A DNA stretch of 64,000 nt from Robiginitalea biformata HTCC2501 (GCF_000024125.1 NC_013222.1:2024501-2088500); one strand, 5' to 3'. Shown: positions 35,878-44,651, counted from the stretch's first letter. Translations and numbers: made by a program. The notes: generated by a model not told the origin, from the sequence alone.

Positions 35878-36732
35878 ATGGATACGAACAACGTGTCACG
35901 GCGTTTGCGCATCCTTCTTACAGATACCCTGAAGCCCGGGCAGCTCGAGTGGCTGGATGAACGGATTGACCGTATTACCGGGGAGCCGTCCGGCAAGGAC
36001 CTCTTCCTTTCCTACAGCCTGATTGGCCGGAAAATCCCCGGTTCGGGCGTGGAGCTCAATCAGGCAGCGCCATCCGCCGTCACCGATTATATCCGGGAAC
36101 ACGGTATCCGTTGCGACCAGCTGGCGCGGATCTACCTGCTGGCCTCTGTGCTCGAAGCGGACCCGGAGTATTTTACCCCAAAGGTTGCCACGCTCATTCA
36201 GGTGGCCGATACCGGAGAACTGGTAACCTTCCTCAGGTACCTTCCGGTTCTTCCCGCCGCCGGGGCCTTTAAGGAATCCGCTGTGGAAGCCCTCCGGACG
36301 AATATCGCAACTGTTTTCGATGCCATCGCTCTGGGGAACCCTTACCCGGTGGAGCATTTTAACCAGCAACAGTGGAACCAGATGTACCTGAAGGCCGCAT
36401 TCATGGGGCGCGACCTGTTACAAATCCAAGGGGTGGGAAAGCGCGCCAACGCCGAGCTCGCCCGGATCATTTCGGATTACGCCCATGAGCGCTGGGCCGC
36501 TTCCCGCGCGGTAGACCCGCAGATCTGGCGCCCCGTGGGGCCTTTCCTGGAGGGGCCGCTGATAGGGGATATGCAGCGATTGCTGGACAGCCCGGACATC
36601 CGGGAACAACAGGCGGGGTACCTGTGTTGCCGGGCTTCCGATTCAGAAGCGGCCGGTAAACTCATCGACGGACACCCCGTGGAAAAGAAGTATGAAGCCA
36701 ATCCATTTGATTGGCGCGATATAAAAGCATAA
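35878..36732 (+). CDS. eboA: EboA domain protein
   Basis: A 284-residue soluble protein of the EboA family, first gene of a complete ebo operon. It is largely helical: features include LARIYLLASVLEADPEYF, RYLPVLPAAGAFKE, EHFNQQQWNQMYLKAAFMG (typical of EboA) and WAASRAVDPQIWRPVGPF near the C-terminus. No catalytic motif is recognised, and the biochemical role of EboA is unknown. The ATG after a 21-codon spurious extension was chosen. eboB follows with a 2-base gap. In cyanobacteria ebo genes are needed to move the scytonemin monomer to the periplasm; that function is unlikely here without scytonemin genes. Confidence 0.82.
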   Translation: MDTNNVSRRLRILLTDTLKPGQLEWLDERIDRITGEPSGKDLFLSYSLIGRKIPGSGVELNQAAPSAVTDYIREHGIRCDQLARIYLLASVLEADPEYFTPKVATLIQVADTGELVTFLRYLPVLPAAGAFKESAVEALRTNIATVFDAIALGNPYPVEHFNQQQWNQMYLKAAFMGRDLLQIQGVGKRANAELARIISDYAHERWAASRAVDPQIWRPVGPFLEGPLIGDMQRLLDSPDIREQQAGYLCCRASDSEAAGKLIDGHPVEKKYEANPFDWRDIKA

Positions 36733-36734
36733 AA

Positions 36735-37643
36735 ATGCAAGATAACCTCCGATTTATTGACCCGCACGTCCACATGACCTCCCGGACGACGGACGATTAC
36801 GAAGCCATGGCTGCCGCCGGGGTGGTGGCCCTGATCGAACCGGCCTTCTGGCTCGGACAGCCGAGGACCCAGGTGGGGTCGTTCCAGGATTATTTCAGCA
36901 GCCTGGTGGGCTGGGAGCCATTCCGGGCCAGCCAGTTCGGGATCAAACACTACTGTACCATCGGCCTGAACTCCAAGGAGGCTAACAACGAGCCGCTGGC
37001 AGAAGCCGTCATGGAGCTGCTCCCGCTTTACCTGACCAAGGAAAATGTGGTGGCCGTGGGCGAGATTGGCTATGACGACCAGACACCTGCCGAAGACCGG
37101 TTTTTTCGTGCCCAGCTGGAGCTGGCAAAGGAAATGGGGATGAGCGTACAGGTCCATACGCCGCACCGGGATAAAAAATCGGGTACCATCCGGAGCATGG
37201 AGGTGTGCCTGGAACACGGATTGGACCCGTCGGATGTCATCATCGACCACAACAACGAGGAGACCGTCCGGGAAGTCCTGGACCGCGGTTTCTGGGCTGC
37301 ATTTACGATTTATCCCAAGACCAAGATGGGCAATGAACGCATGGTGGAGGTGATTAAACAATACGGGAGCGAGCGGATCCTGGTCAACAGTTCCGCAGAC
37401 TGGGGGGTGAGCGATCCGCTGGCCGTCCCCAAAACGGCTTCCCTGATGCTTCGCAATGGAATTGCCCGTGAAGACGTGGAACGCAGCTGTTACGGAAACG
37501 CCCTGGCAGCATTCGGGAAGAACAGTACGATGAGCGAATCGGACTGGACCGGGGCCGGGGGCATCGACCAGCGCAAACTCTTCAATGACAACAGCGTCCT
37601 CCGCGGGCAGCAACCCCGGGTAGACTCCGACCAGATACAATAA
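36735..37643 (+). CDS. eboB: EboB, TatD-like metal-dependent hydrolase
   Basis: A 302-residue TIM-barrel hydrolase of the TatD/amidohydrolase type. Metal-binding motifs: DPHVHM near the N-terminus, GEIGYDDQ mid-protein with the bridging glutamate, VHTPHRD, IDHNNE and the SSADWG aspartate. It differs from DNase TatD in loop lengths and matches the EboB group. The start is the ATG 2 bases after eboA and it ends one base before eboC. Substrate unknown. Confidence 0.85.
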   Translation: MQDNLRFIDPHVHMTSRTTDDYEAMAAAGVVALIEPAFWLGQPRTQVGSFQDYFSSLVGWEPFRASQFGIKHYCTIGLNSKEANNEPLAEAVMELLPLYLTKENVVAVGEIGYDDQTPAEDRFFRAQLELAKEMGMSVQVHTPHRDKKSGTIRSMEVCLEHGLDPSDVIIDHNNEETVREVLDRGFWAAFTIYPKTKMGNERMVEVIKQYGSERILVNSSADWGVSDPLAVPKTASLMLRNGIAREDVERSCYGNALAAFGKNSTMSESDWTGAGGIDQRKLFNDNSVLRGQQPRVDSDQIQ

Positions 37644-37644
37644 G

Positions 37645-38547
37645 ATGGGCAAAAGTGCCTTTTACGGGTACCTGCAGCTTATGCGGCCCCCCAACCTGCC
37701 GACGGCAGCCGCGGATATACTTGCCGGCGGGGCCATTGCAGGGGTTTATTCCCAATTGTTTGCTTCCCAGGAAGGGCCGGCACCCTGGCTCGTCCTCCTG
37801 ACATTGGTTACTGCTTCCATCCTGCTTTATGCCGGGGGCGTAGTCCTCAACGATGTCTTCGATGCGCAACTCGATGCGCAGGAACGCCCGGAGCGGCCGA
37901 TTCCCAGTGGGGTCATTCCCAGATCCCGGGCAGCGGTTTTTGGCGCTTCGCTGCTTTTCCTCGGCGTACTGGCAGCATCCCTGGTCCGCCTTGAGAGCGG
38001 CTATATCGCAGCCTTGCTGGCGATAGCCATCCTGGTTTACGATGCCTATGCAAAAAAATTCAGCTTTCTGGGGCCCTTGCTGATGGGTACTTGCAGGAGC
38101 CTGAACCTCTGGTTGGGGATCAGTATTTTACCCATAACCGGACAGGGGGCGTACCTCTGGGTGCCCCTGCTTTACATCTTTGCCGTTACCACGGTGAGCA
38201 GGGGGGAGGTATATGGGGGAAACAAAAAAGCCTTGATAGCCGCAGCCGGGATGTACGCAATTGCCATTTTCGGCGTTGGAATACTAGTCGGAGTACAGAC
38301 CACCCGTTTTTGGTTTGCCCTGCCGTTCCTCCTGTTGCTCTGCCTGATGGTATTCAGGCCGTTATGGCGGGCCTACCAGATCAACCAGCCGGCGGAAATC
38401 CGGGGGGCGGTCAAAGGAGGCGTCCTGGGGATCGTTGCACTGGATGCCGCCTGGGCAGCGGGGTATGCCGGGCTCTGGCCCGCGGTGCTGATCCTGGCTT
38501 TACTGCCGGTGGCGCGATTGCTGGCGGCCCGGTTTGCAGTCACTTAA
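37645..38547 (+). CDS. eboC: EboC, UbiA-family prenyltransferase
   Basis: A 300-residue membrane prenyltransferase with about eight or nine helices. The first Asp-rich motif NDVFDAQLDAQERPERP (about 72-88) follows the NDxxDxxxD pattern with the RP pair, and the second motif YDAYAKKF (about 132-139) follows; both coordinate magnesium and the prenyl diphosphate. UbiA enzymes attach an isoprenoid chain to an aromatic or other acceptor in the membrane. The acceptor in the Ebo system is unknown. It begins one base after eboB. Confidence 0.88.
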   Translation: MGKSAFYGYLQLMRPPNLPTAAADILAGGAIAGVYSQLFASQEGPAPWLVLLTLVTASILLYAGGVVLNDVFDAQLDAQERPERPIPSGVIPRSRAAVFGASLLFLGVLAASLVRLESGYIAALLAIAILVYDAYAKKFSFLGPLLMGTCRSLNLWLGISILPITGQGAYLWVPLLYIFAVTTVSRGEVYGGNKKALIAAAGMYAIAIFGVGILVGVQTTRFWFALPFLLLLCLMVFRPLWRAYQINQPAEIRGAVKGGVLGIVALDAAWAAGYAGLWPAVLILALLPVARLLAARFAVT

Positions 38548-38559
38548 GTGAAGAGATCA

Positions 38560-39726
38560 ATGGACAGACAGATAGAAAAAACATTCAATGTGCCCTTCCG
38601 GCACCGCCTCCTTTTCACCCGGGGGGTGTTCAATCCGGAGAACCAACTCCTGGCCGACCTGTTGCACGCCTACCGGCCCGGGGTGTCGGTCAAAACCCTG
38701 TTTGTCCTGGACAGCGGGGTGCAAAAGGCCCATCCCGGGCTTGAAAATGCCATTCAGACGTACTGCGGGAAGTATCCTGAACAAATGAAATGCGCGGATG
38801 TATTGGTGGTCCCGGGAGGAGAATCCGCAAAGAATTCAGAAGGCCCAACCAACCGGGTGCTCAAAGCGATCGAAAACCATGGGATCTGCCGCCATTCAGT
38901 GGTAGTGGCCATTGGGGGCGGTGCGGTTATCGATATGGCGGGGTATGCCGCCGCCATCGCCCACCGCGGGGTCCAGCTCATCCGCATCCCCACCACGGTA
39001 CTGGCCCAGAACGACGCCGCCGTTGGGGTGAAGAACGGGATCAACTTTTACGGGAAAAAGAATTTCCTGGGCACCTTTGCCGTCCCCCAGGCCATCATCA
39101 ATGACCGGGACTTCCTGGAAACCCTGGAGGACCGCGACTGGATAGCCGGTTCGGCCGAAGCGGTAAAGGTAGCCCTGATCAAAGACGCTCCGTTTTTTGA
39201 ATTTCTGGAGCGGGAAGCCCAGGCGCTGCGCCGAAGGGATCCTGGCCCCATGCAGGAGCTGATCTTCCGGTGTGCGGAACTGCACATGGAACATATTGCA
39301 GGTGGGGGGGACCCCTTTGAGGCGGGCTCTTCCCGTCCGCTCGATTTCGGGCACTGGTCGGCCCACAAACTCGAACACCTGACCGGGTACGGGCTGCGCC
39401 ACGGGGAAGCCGTTGCCCTGGGGATGGCCCTGGACGTGCGTTACAGCCACCGGTTGGGGATGCTCGAGCCCCGGGAAACCCAGCGCATCCTGGATTTGCT
39501 CACAAACCTGGGCTTCGACCTGCACCTCCCGGACCTGGGACCCGACGGCTCCCAAAACTTGTTGCAGGGCCTGGAGGAATTCCGGGAACACCTGGGGGGC
39601 GTGCTGACCATCACGCTGCTGGAAGGTATCGGCCGGAAGCGGGACGTGCATGAAATCGACCGGGATATTATGGCGGCAGCTATTGCCGAAATGCAACCTG
39701 GAAAAACAGCAAACAAGGCTTCCTGA
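38560..39726 (+). CDS. eboD: EboD, 3-dehydroquinate synthase-like sugar phosphate cyclase
   Basis: A 388-residue protein of the dehydroquinate synthase superfamily. NAD-binding features are VVAIGGGAVIDMAGYAAA and RIPTTVLAQNDAAVG. The metal ligands are kept: Glu in AGSAEAVK, His in FGHWSAHKLEH and His in RHGEAVALGM. Where true AroB has GGKTGIN, this protein has GVKNGIN, so the substrate is probably not the AroB substrate. I used the ATG; a GTG 12 bases earlier, just after the eboC stop, is also possible. Its stop overlaps the eboE start by one base. Confidence 0.87.
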   Translation: MDRQIEKTFNVPFRHRLLFTRGVFNPENQLLADLLHAYRPGVSVKTLFVLDSGVQKAHPGLENAIQTYCGKYPEQMKCADVLVVPGGESAKNSEGPTNRVLKAIENHGICRHSVVVAIGGGAVIDMAGYAAAIAHRGVQLIRIPTTVLAQNDAAVGVKNGINFYGKKNFLGTFAVPQAIINDRDFLETLEDRDWIAGSAEAVKVALIKDAPFFEFLEREAQALRRRDPGPMQELIFRCAELHMEHIAGGGDPFEAGSSRPLDFGHWSAHKLEHLTGYGLRHGEAVALGMALDVRYSHRLGMLEPRETQRILDLLTNLGFDLHLPDLGPDGSQNLLQGLEEFREHLGGVLTITLLEGIGRKRDVHEIDRDIMAAAIAEMQPGKTANKAS

Positions 39727-40928
39727 TGCTCCTGCGCAATACCTTCCATACCACCTATTGTACGAACATCCACCCGGGAGGGGACTGGAAGGAGACCTTC
39801 GGGGCGCTGGAAGACCATCTGGAAGCGATCCGGGGCAATGTAAGCCCCAGGCAACCATTTGGCCTGGGGCTGAGGCTCTCCGACCAGGCGAGCAGGGAGC
39901 TCGACGCGGGCAATCGCCTGGCCGATTTCAAGGCATGGCTGGACGCCCGGGATATCTATGTCTTTACCATGAATGGCTTCCCTTTTGGAGCCTTCCACGG
40001 CACAGCAGTTAAGGACCGGGTCCACGAGCCGGACTGGACCACCCGGGAACGCCTGGATTACACGCTCCGGTTGTTCCGGCAACTGGAATTCCTGGCGGGG
40101 GAGGGGCGCGAAGCCGGTATTTCCACCTCTCCTGTCAGTTACCGGCATTGGTTTCGGTCGCCTGCGGAGAAATCGGATGCCCTCAGGGCAGGTGCCCGGA
40201 ACATGGCCCGGGTAGCCGCGGCCCTGTACAGCAGGGAGCGGGACACGGGTGTTTACCTGCACCTGGACATTGAACCGGAACCCGACGGCCTGCTGGAGAA
40301 CACCCGGGAGGTCCTGGATTTCTACCGGGACTATCTGATACCGGAAGGGGCGGCCTATCTGGAAACCGAGTTGGGTCTGGATACCGCCACTGCCCGGGAA
40401 GCTGTACTCCGGCACATCACCATTTGTTATGACATCTGCCATTTTGCCCTGGCCTACGAAGGCCCGGAACACGTGTTTGGCCTATTGGGTAAGGCAGGGA
40501 TCCGCGTGGGGAAAATACAGGTCAGTGCAGCCCTCAGGATTCGCCCTGACGGGGCCGGCCGGGATATGGCTTTGAGGACCCTGGCGGAATTTGACGAACC
40601 GGTGTACCTGCACCAGGTAACCCGCAGGACCCCGGAGGGCGTGGAAACCTGGCCGGACCTGCCGGAATTATTGCAAGACCCGCCGGAATTTGAGGAGTTG
40701 CGCGCCCATTTCCACGTCCCGATATTTGCGGAGGGTTACGGGGCCCTGGGCGCCACCCAGCGGGAAATCCTGGAAGTCCTGGAATACCTGGTGGAACACC
40801 CGGATGCCTGCCGGCACCTGGAAGTGGAAACCTATACCTGGGATGTATTGCCCGACGGCCTGAAATCCACCCTGTCAGAATCTATTTCCAGGGAACTCGG
40901 CTGGCTGAGAAAAGCGTTGAAAGCATGA
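39726..40928 (+). CDS. eboE: EboE, TIM-barrel metabolite-traffic protein
   Basis: A 400-residue TIM-barrel protein of the xylose-isomerase-like group. The N-terminal YCTNIHPGGDW is the hallmark of EboE; further features are FTMNGFPFGAFHG, STSPVSYRHWF, LHLDIEPEPDGLLE (possible metal ligands) and TICYDICHFALAYE. A C-terminal HFHVPIFAE segment may complete the metal site. It is often described as a metabolite traffic protein by association only. It starts on the last base of the eboD stop and overlaps eboF by 4 bases. Confidence 0.87.
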   Translation: MLLRNTFHTTYCTNIHPGGDWKETFGALEDHLEAIRGNVSPRQPFGLGLRLSDQASRELDAGNRLADFKAWLDARDIYVFTMNGFPFGAFHGTAVKDRVHEPDWTTRERLDYTLRLFRQLEFLAGEGREAGISTSPVSYRHWFRSPAEKSDALRAGARNMARVAAALYSRERDTGVYLHLDIEPEPDGLLENTREVLDFYRDYLIPEGAAYLETELGLDTATAREAVLRHITICYDICHFALAYEGPEHVFGLLGKAGIRVGKIQVSAALRIRPDGAGRDMALRTLAEFDEPVYLHQVTRRTPEGVETWPDLPELLQDPPEFEELRAHFHVPIFAEGYGALGATQREILEVLEYLVEHPDACRHLEVETYTWDVLPDGLKSTLSESISRELGWLRKALKA

Positions 40929-42301
40929 AAAAAACAGTCGTAATCAATGCCGTCGGCCTGACGCGCCGCCTGATTGGCCCGGACACCCCGAGGATTCGGG
41001 AATTTTTGGCCTCCGGCCAGTCCCGGGATATCGCCCCGGTGCTGCCGGCAGTGACCTGTTCCGCCCAATCTACCTACCTGACGGGGAAAATGCCTTCAGA
41101 TCACGGGATTGTCGGGAATGGATGGTTTTTCAAAGAAGAGCTGGAGGTCAAATTCTGGCGGCAGTCGAACCGGCTGGTGCAGTCCCCGAAGATCTGGGAC
41201 CGGCTCAAAGCCGAAGATCCGGGATTTACCTGTGCCAATATGTTTTGGTGGTACAACATGTATTCGAGCGTTGACTACAGCGTCACCCCGCGGCCCAATT
41301 ACCTGGCCGACGGACGAAAAATCCCGGATATCTACAGCCACCCGGCCAGTCTCCGCGACGACCTGCAGGAGCGATTCGGGCAGTTTCCGCTGTTTAAATT
41401 CTGGGGTCCCATGGCGGGGATCGACTCAACGCGGTGGATCGCCGATGCCTGTATCCACACGGACCAATCCTACAATCCGACCCTCACGCTGATCTATCTG
41501 CCGCACCTGGACTACAACTTGCAACGCCTGGGGCCCGACCCGGAACAAATCGGGCCCGACCTCCAAGCCCTGGACCACGAAGTGGGACGCCTCCTGGACC
41601 ATTACGGCCCGCAGGAAGTGCAGATGGTGATACTTTCCGAATACGGTATTACACCGGTTAGCCAACCGGTCCACCTGAACCGCATGCTGCGTAAAAACGG
41701 GCTGATAGCCATTCGTGAAGAACGGGGCCTTGAGCTGCTGGATGCCGGGGCCAGTGAGGCGTTTGCAGTAGCGGACCACCAGGTGGCCCACATCTATGTG
41801 AAAGACCGGGACCGGATCGGGGAGGTCCGGGATCTCGTAGCGGCCACCCCGGGAGTGGAACGGGTCCTGGAAGGTGCTTCCAGACGTGAAGCCGGACTGG
41901 ACCACGAACGCGCCGGCGACCTGATTGCCGTGGCCGGCCCCGATGCCTGGTTTACCTATTACTTTTGGCTGGACGATGCCAGGGCCCCGGATTACGCCCG
42001 GATGGTAGACATACACAAGAAGCCCGGTTACGACCCGGTGGAACTGATGACAGACCCTTCGGATCCGCTGGTAAAACTGAAAATTCTCCGGAAGCTGGCT
42101 GGTAAAAAGCTGGGGTTCCGTTCGGTACTCGACGTGATTCCCCTGAAAGCCGAACTGATTCGCGGTTCCCATGGCCGGATTCCCGAAGATCCCGCAGATT
42201 ATCCTATTTTTATATGTAATAACAAGGGCCCGCTGCCGGATAGCCCGATAGCCCCCACCGAGGTGTACGGAGAATTGTACCGGCTGGTTAAGGGCCTGTA
42301 A
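40925..42301 (+). CDS. eboF: EboF, alkaline-phosphatase-superfamily phosphodiesterase/pyrophosphatase
   Basis: A 458-residue protein of the nucleotide pyrophosphatase/phosphodiesterase type. The nucleophile threonine lies in AVTCSAQSTYLTGKMPSDHG (about 40-59); metal-binding motifs follow in LPHLDYN, LSEYGITP (normally SDHG-like, here SEYG) and VADHQVAH. No signal peptide is visible, so it acts in the cytoplasm unless exported otherwise. The ATG overlaps the eboE stop (ATGA), and the small TMEM220 gene follows after 11 bases. Its role could be to hydrolyse an activated sugar or nucleotide-linked intermediate; this is inference. Confidence 0.85.
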   Translation: MKKTVVINAVGLTRRLIGPDTPRIREFLASGQSRDIAPVLPAVTCSAQSTYLTGKMPSDHGIVGNGWFFKEELEVKFWRQSNRLVQSPKIWDRLKAEDPGFTCANMFWWYNMYSSVDYSVTPRPNYLADGRKIPDIYSHPASLRDDLQERFGQFPLFKFWGPMAGIDSTRWIADACIHTDQSYNPTLTLIYLPHLDYNLQRLGPDPEQIGPDLQALDHEVGRLLDHYGPQEVQMVILSEYGITPVSQPVHLNRMLRKNGLIAIREERGLELLDAGASEAFAVADHQVAHIYVKDRDRIGEVRDLVAATPGVERVLEGASRREAGLDHERAGDLIAVAGPDAWFTYYFWLDDARAPDYARMVDIHKKPGYDPVELMTDPSDPLVKLKILRKLAGKKLGFRSVLDVIPLKAELIRGSHGRIPEDPADYPIFICNNKGPLPDSPIAPTEVYGELYRLVKGL

Positions 42302-42312
42302 ACCAACCAACC

Positions 42313-42672
42313 ATGCAACAAGCTTTAAAAATATTTGCCATCGTAATGGCTGTCCTTTTTGCCTGGGCGGCCTATGTTCAGATTAACGACCCCGATTCGG
42401 GTATCTGGATTGCCGTTTACGGGGCGGCTGCCCTGGGATCCCTGCTTTTTGCACTCGGGAAACTCCCTTCCTGGCTCGGGCTGATAATGGGGATCGCCTT
42501 TCTTGCGGGCGCCTTCCTTTCCTGGCCGGACACCTATGAAGGGGTGCGTTTCGGGGAGCGGAAAATGGCCAACCTGAATATTGAATTGGGTCGGGAGTCC
42601 CTGGGTTTGGGGATTACGGCCCTTATTTTCTTCCTGTACAGCTGGCGCTCCAGGGGCCGGCGCATTTCCTAG
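42313..42672 (+). CDS. TMEM220-like small membrane protein
   Basis: A 119-residue protein with four hydrophobic segments (about 5-20, 28-48, 52-69, 95-112) and the VQINDPDSGIWIAVYGAAAL signature of the transmembrane protein 220 family, which occurs in bacteria and animals. Function unknown. It starts 11 bases after eboF and is presumably transcribed as the last gene of the ebo operon. The dnaX gene on the other strand ends 34 bases beyond its stop. Confidence 0.8.
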   Translation: MQQALKIFAIVMAVLFAWAAYVQINDPDSGIWIAVYGAAALGSLLFALGKLPSWLGLIMGIAFLAGAFLSWPDTYEGVRFGERKMANLNIELGRESLGLGITALIFFLYSWRSRGRRIS

Positions 42673-42705
42673 GAAATTGCCCGGAAGGGAAATACAATCA
42701 AACGC

Positions 42706-44568
42706 TTACAGTTCCAGGTCGAAGGTCTTTCGCAGCAGGTCGATAGCAGGGTTCTTTTCCCGGAGTTTCTGATATTTTTCCTCCGGGGTGAAGGCGAATT
42801 GTTTTGCCGTTTCTTCGTTTACGGTAATTTTCAACTGGATGTGGTGGTTGTTCAGCTGCGTCCGCAAAAAGTCCATGAGCTCGAACTGATCCCGTTCCAC
42901 TTCTTTTTTCATGGTGCTGTTTGGCAATTCGATCCATATCACATGATCGCCGATTAATTTGGGCAAATCGGTTCCCAGGCTGGCTGCCAGTATTTTGCGC
43001 CCGCGTTTTTCCGTCTGTTCGGCAAACTCTTTCCAGAGGGCCTGCAATTCGCTTTCTTCGAAAGGGTCCCGGGGCAGGTCTTCCGGGTTGGGGGCTGCAT
43101 GGTGTCGCGATGCCTTGTGTGCTTTTTTTGCCCGGATACTGGAAAGCGACAAGCCCGAAACTTTCTGGCCGGACTTTTTTTTGCCGACGGGCAGGGTCGG
43201 CGCTGGGGTCTCTTTCGGTCCGGCAGGAGCACTCGTCTCTTTTTGATTATCCGGGGATTGCGATTGCTCGGCTCCTTCCGGTTCCCGGATGTCCTTTGAT
43301 TCCGGCATGTCCTTTGATTCCGGGATGCTTTCCGTTGTCTGATGGGCACTTCCCACTGTTTCAGGGGAACTTTCCGCCCCTTCCTGGGCACCCGCCGCCG
43401 GTTTCGAGGTGCTTTCCGGTTCCGAGACTGTTTCCGGGGGAGGCGTTTGGTTGTGGAAAGCTGCCGCCGGGATCAACCAGGCGTCTTCCCCGTTACGGGC
43501 CTTTTTTTTTTGACGCTGTGTCAGGGAGGCCAGTTTCATCAGGCAGAGTTCCACCAACAGACGGTGGTTCTTGCTGGTTTTGTAGTCCAGGTCGCACTGG
43601 TTGGCCAGGTCCAGGGCGGCGAGCAGGAATTCCCCGCTGCAGTGGCTGGCTTGCTCCAGATACCGCTGGCGGACGCTTTCGCTGGTTTCCAGCAGGGCAA
43701 CCGTTTCCTGGCTGGTGCAGACCATCAAATCCCGGAAATGGGAGGCCAGGCCATTGATATAATGGTGGCCCTCAAAGCCCTGGGCCAGTATTTCGTTAAA
43801 GTAGATGAGCAGGGCGGGGATGTCGCCCTTGAGGATGTGGTCGGTACTTTCAAAATACACATCCACATCCAGGACGTTCAGGTTCTCCGCTACGGCTTTG
43901 CGCGTGAGTTTGTTTCCCGCAAAGCTCACCACCCTGTCGAATATGGATAGGGCATCCCGCATGGCCCCGTCCGCTTTTTGGGCAATCATGTGCAGCGCTT
44001 CCTCGTCAGCCTCAATACCTTGTTGTTCAGCGATATATTTCAGGTAGGACGCGGCATCCCCCACAGTGATCCGCCGGAAATCGAATATCTGGCAGCGCGA
44101 GAGGATCGTCGGGATGATTTTGTGTTTCTCTGTGGTCGCCAGGATAAAGATCGCGTGGCGGGGCGGCTCTTCCAGGGTTTTCAAAAAGGCGTTGAAGGCT
44201 GCCTGGGAGAGCATGTGCACCTCATCGATGATATACACCTTGTACTTTCCCACCTGTGGCGGAATCCGTACCTGGTCAATGAGGTTCCGGATATCGTCTA
44301 CCGAATTGTTGGAGGCGGCGTCGAGTTCAAAGATATTGAAGGCAAAATCCTCCCCGTCCCGTTGATTCCCGTCCTCGTTGATTTTCTTGGCCAGGATCCG
44401 GGCGCAGGTGGTTTTACCGACCCCACGGGGCCCGCAGAATAAAAGCGCCTGAGCCAGATGATCGTTTTCAATGGCGTTCAGCAGCGTGCGCGTAATGGCT
44501 TGCTGGCCCACCACGTCCTCGAACTGCTGGGGTCTGTACTTTCGGGCTGATACGATAAATGGTTCCAT
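42706..44568 (-). CDS. dnaX: DNA polymerase III subunits gamma/tau
   Basis: Clamp-loader ATPase. The 620-residue protein has Walker A GPRGVGKTT (about 39-47), the DEVHMLS Walker B region, sensor motif ATTEKHK, SRCQIFDF, and a helical collar ending near 350. A Pro/Ser/Glu-rich linker (about 370-480) leads to the tau C-terminal domain ending in TFDLEL. The four zinc cysteines present in most DnaX proteins between Walker A and DAASN are missing, replaced by an acidic loop. The ATG before EPFIVSARKY was chosen. A run of ten A at the end of domain III suggests a second, short gamma product of 358 residues. Confidence 0.95.
   Translation of the reverse strand: MEPFIVSARKYRPQQFEDVVGQQAITRTLLNAIENDHLAQALLFCGPRGVGKTTCARILAKKINEDGNQRDGEDFAFNIFELDAASNNSVDDIRNLIDQVRIPPQVGKYKVYIIDEVHMLSQAAFNAFLKTLEEPPRHAIFILATTEKHKIIPTILSRCQIFDFRRITVGDAASYLKYIAEQQGIEADEEALHMIAQKADGAMRDALSIFDRVVSFAGNKLTRKAVAENLNVLDVDVYFESTDHILKGDIPALLIYFNEILAQGFEGHHYINGLASHFRDLMVCTSQETVALLETSESVRQRYLEQASHCSGEFLLAALDLANQCDLDYKTSKNHRLLVELCLMKLASLTQRQKKKARNGEDAWLIPAAAFHNQTPPPETVSEPESTSKPAAGAQEGAESSPETVGSAHQTTESIPESKDMPESKDIREPEGAEQSQSPDNQKETSAPAGPKETPAPTLPVGKKKSGQKVSGLSLSSIRAKKAHKASRHHAAPNPEDLPRDPFEESELQALWKEFAEQTEKRGRKILAASLGTDLPKLIGDHVIWIELPNSTMKKEVERDQFELMDFLRTQLNNHHIQLKITVNEETAKQFAFTPEEKYQKLREKNPAIDLLRKTFDLEL
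43502..43511 (-). promoter_or_regulatory. A10 slippage site in dnaX (predicted gamma switch)
   Basis: On the minus strand the message reads CAA AAA AAA AAG GCC (codons 353-357), ten consecutive A. It contains the heptamer A AAA AAG used in E. coli dnaX. A -1 shift or one extra transcribed A gives Gly-Pro-stop (TAA at 43495-43493). One A fewer stops after nine codons. Either way the protein ends right after domain III. Confidence 0.7.
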
Positions 44569-44616
44569 TCGAATGGGGCGGCGACCGGTGTATTCCGGCA
44601 TGGTACCGCATTAACA

Positions 44617-44624
44617 CAAATATA
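44617..44624 (-). promoter_or_regulatory. Putative -7 box of dnaX (TATATTTG)
   Basis: The minus strand reads TATATTTG, a perfect TAnnTTTG match, 49 bases before the dnaX ATG in the gap to the divergent rnpB. Confidence 0.5.
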
Positions 44625-44651
44625 GGGATCGGGTGCCTAATTCGATAATTC

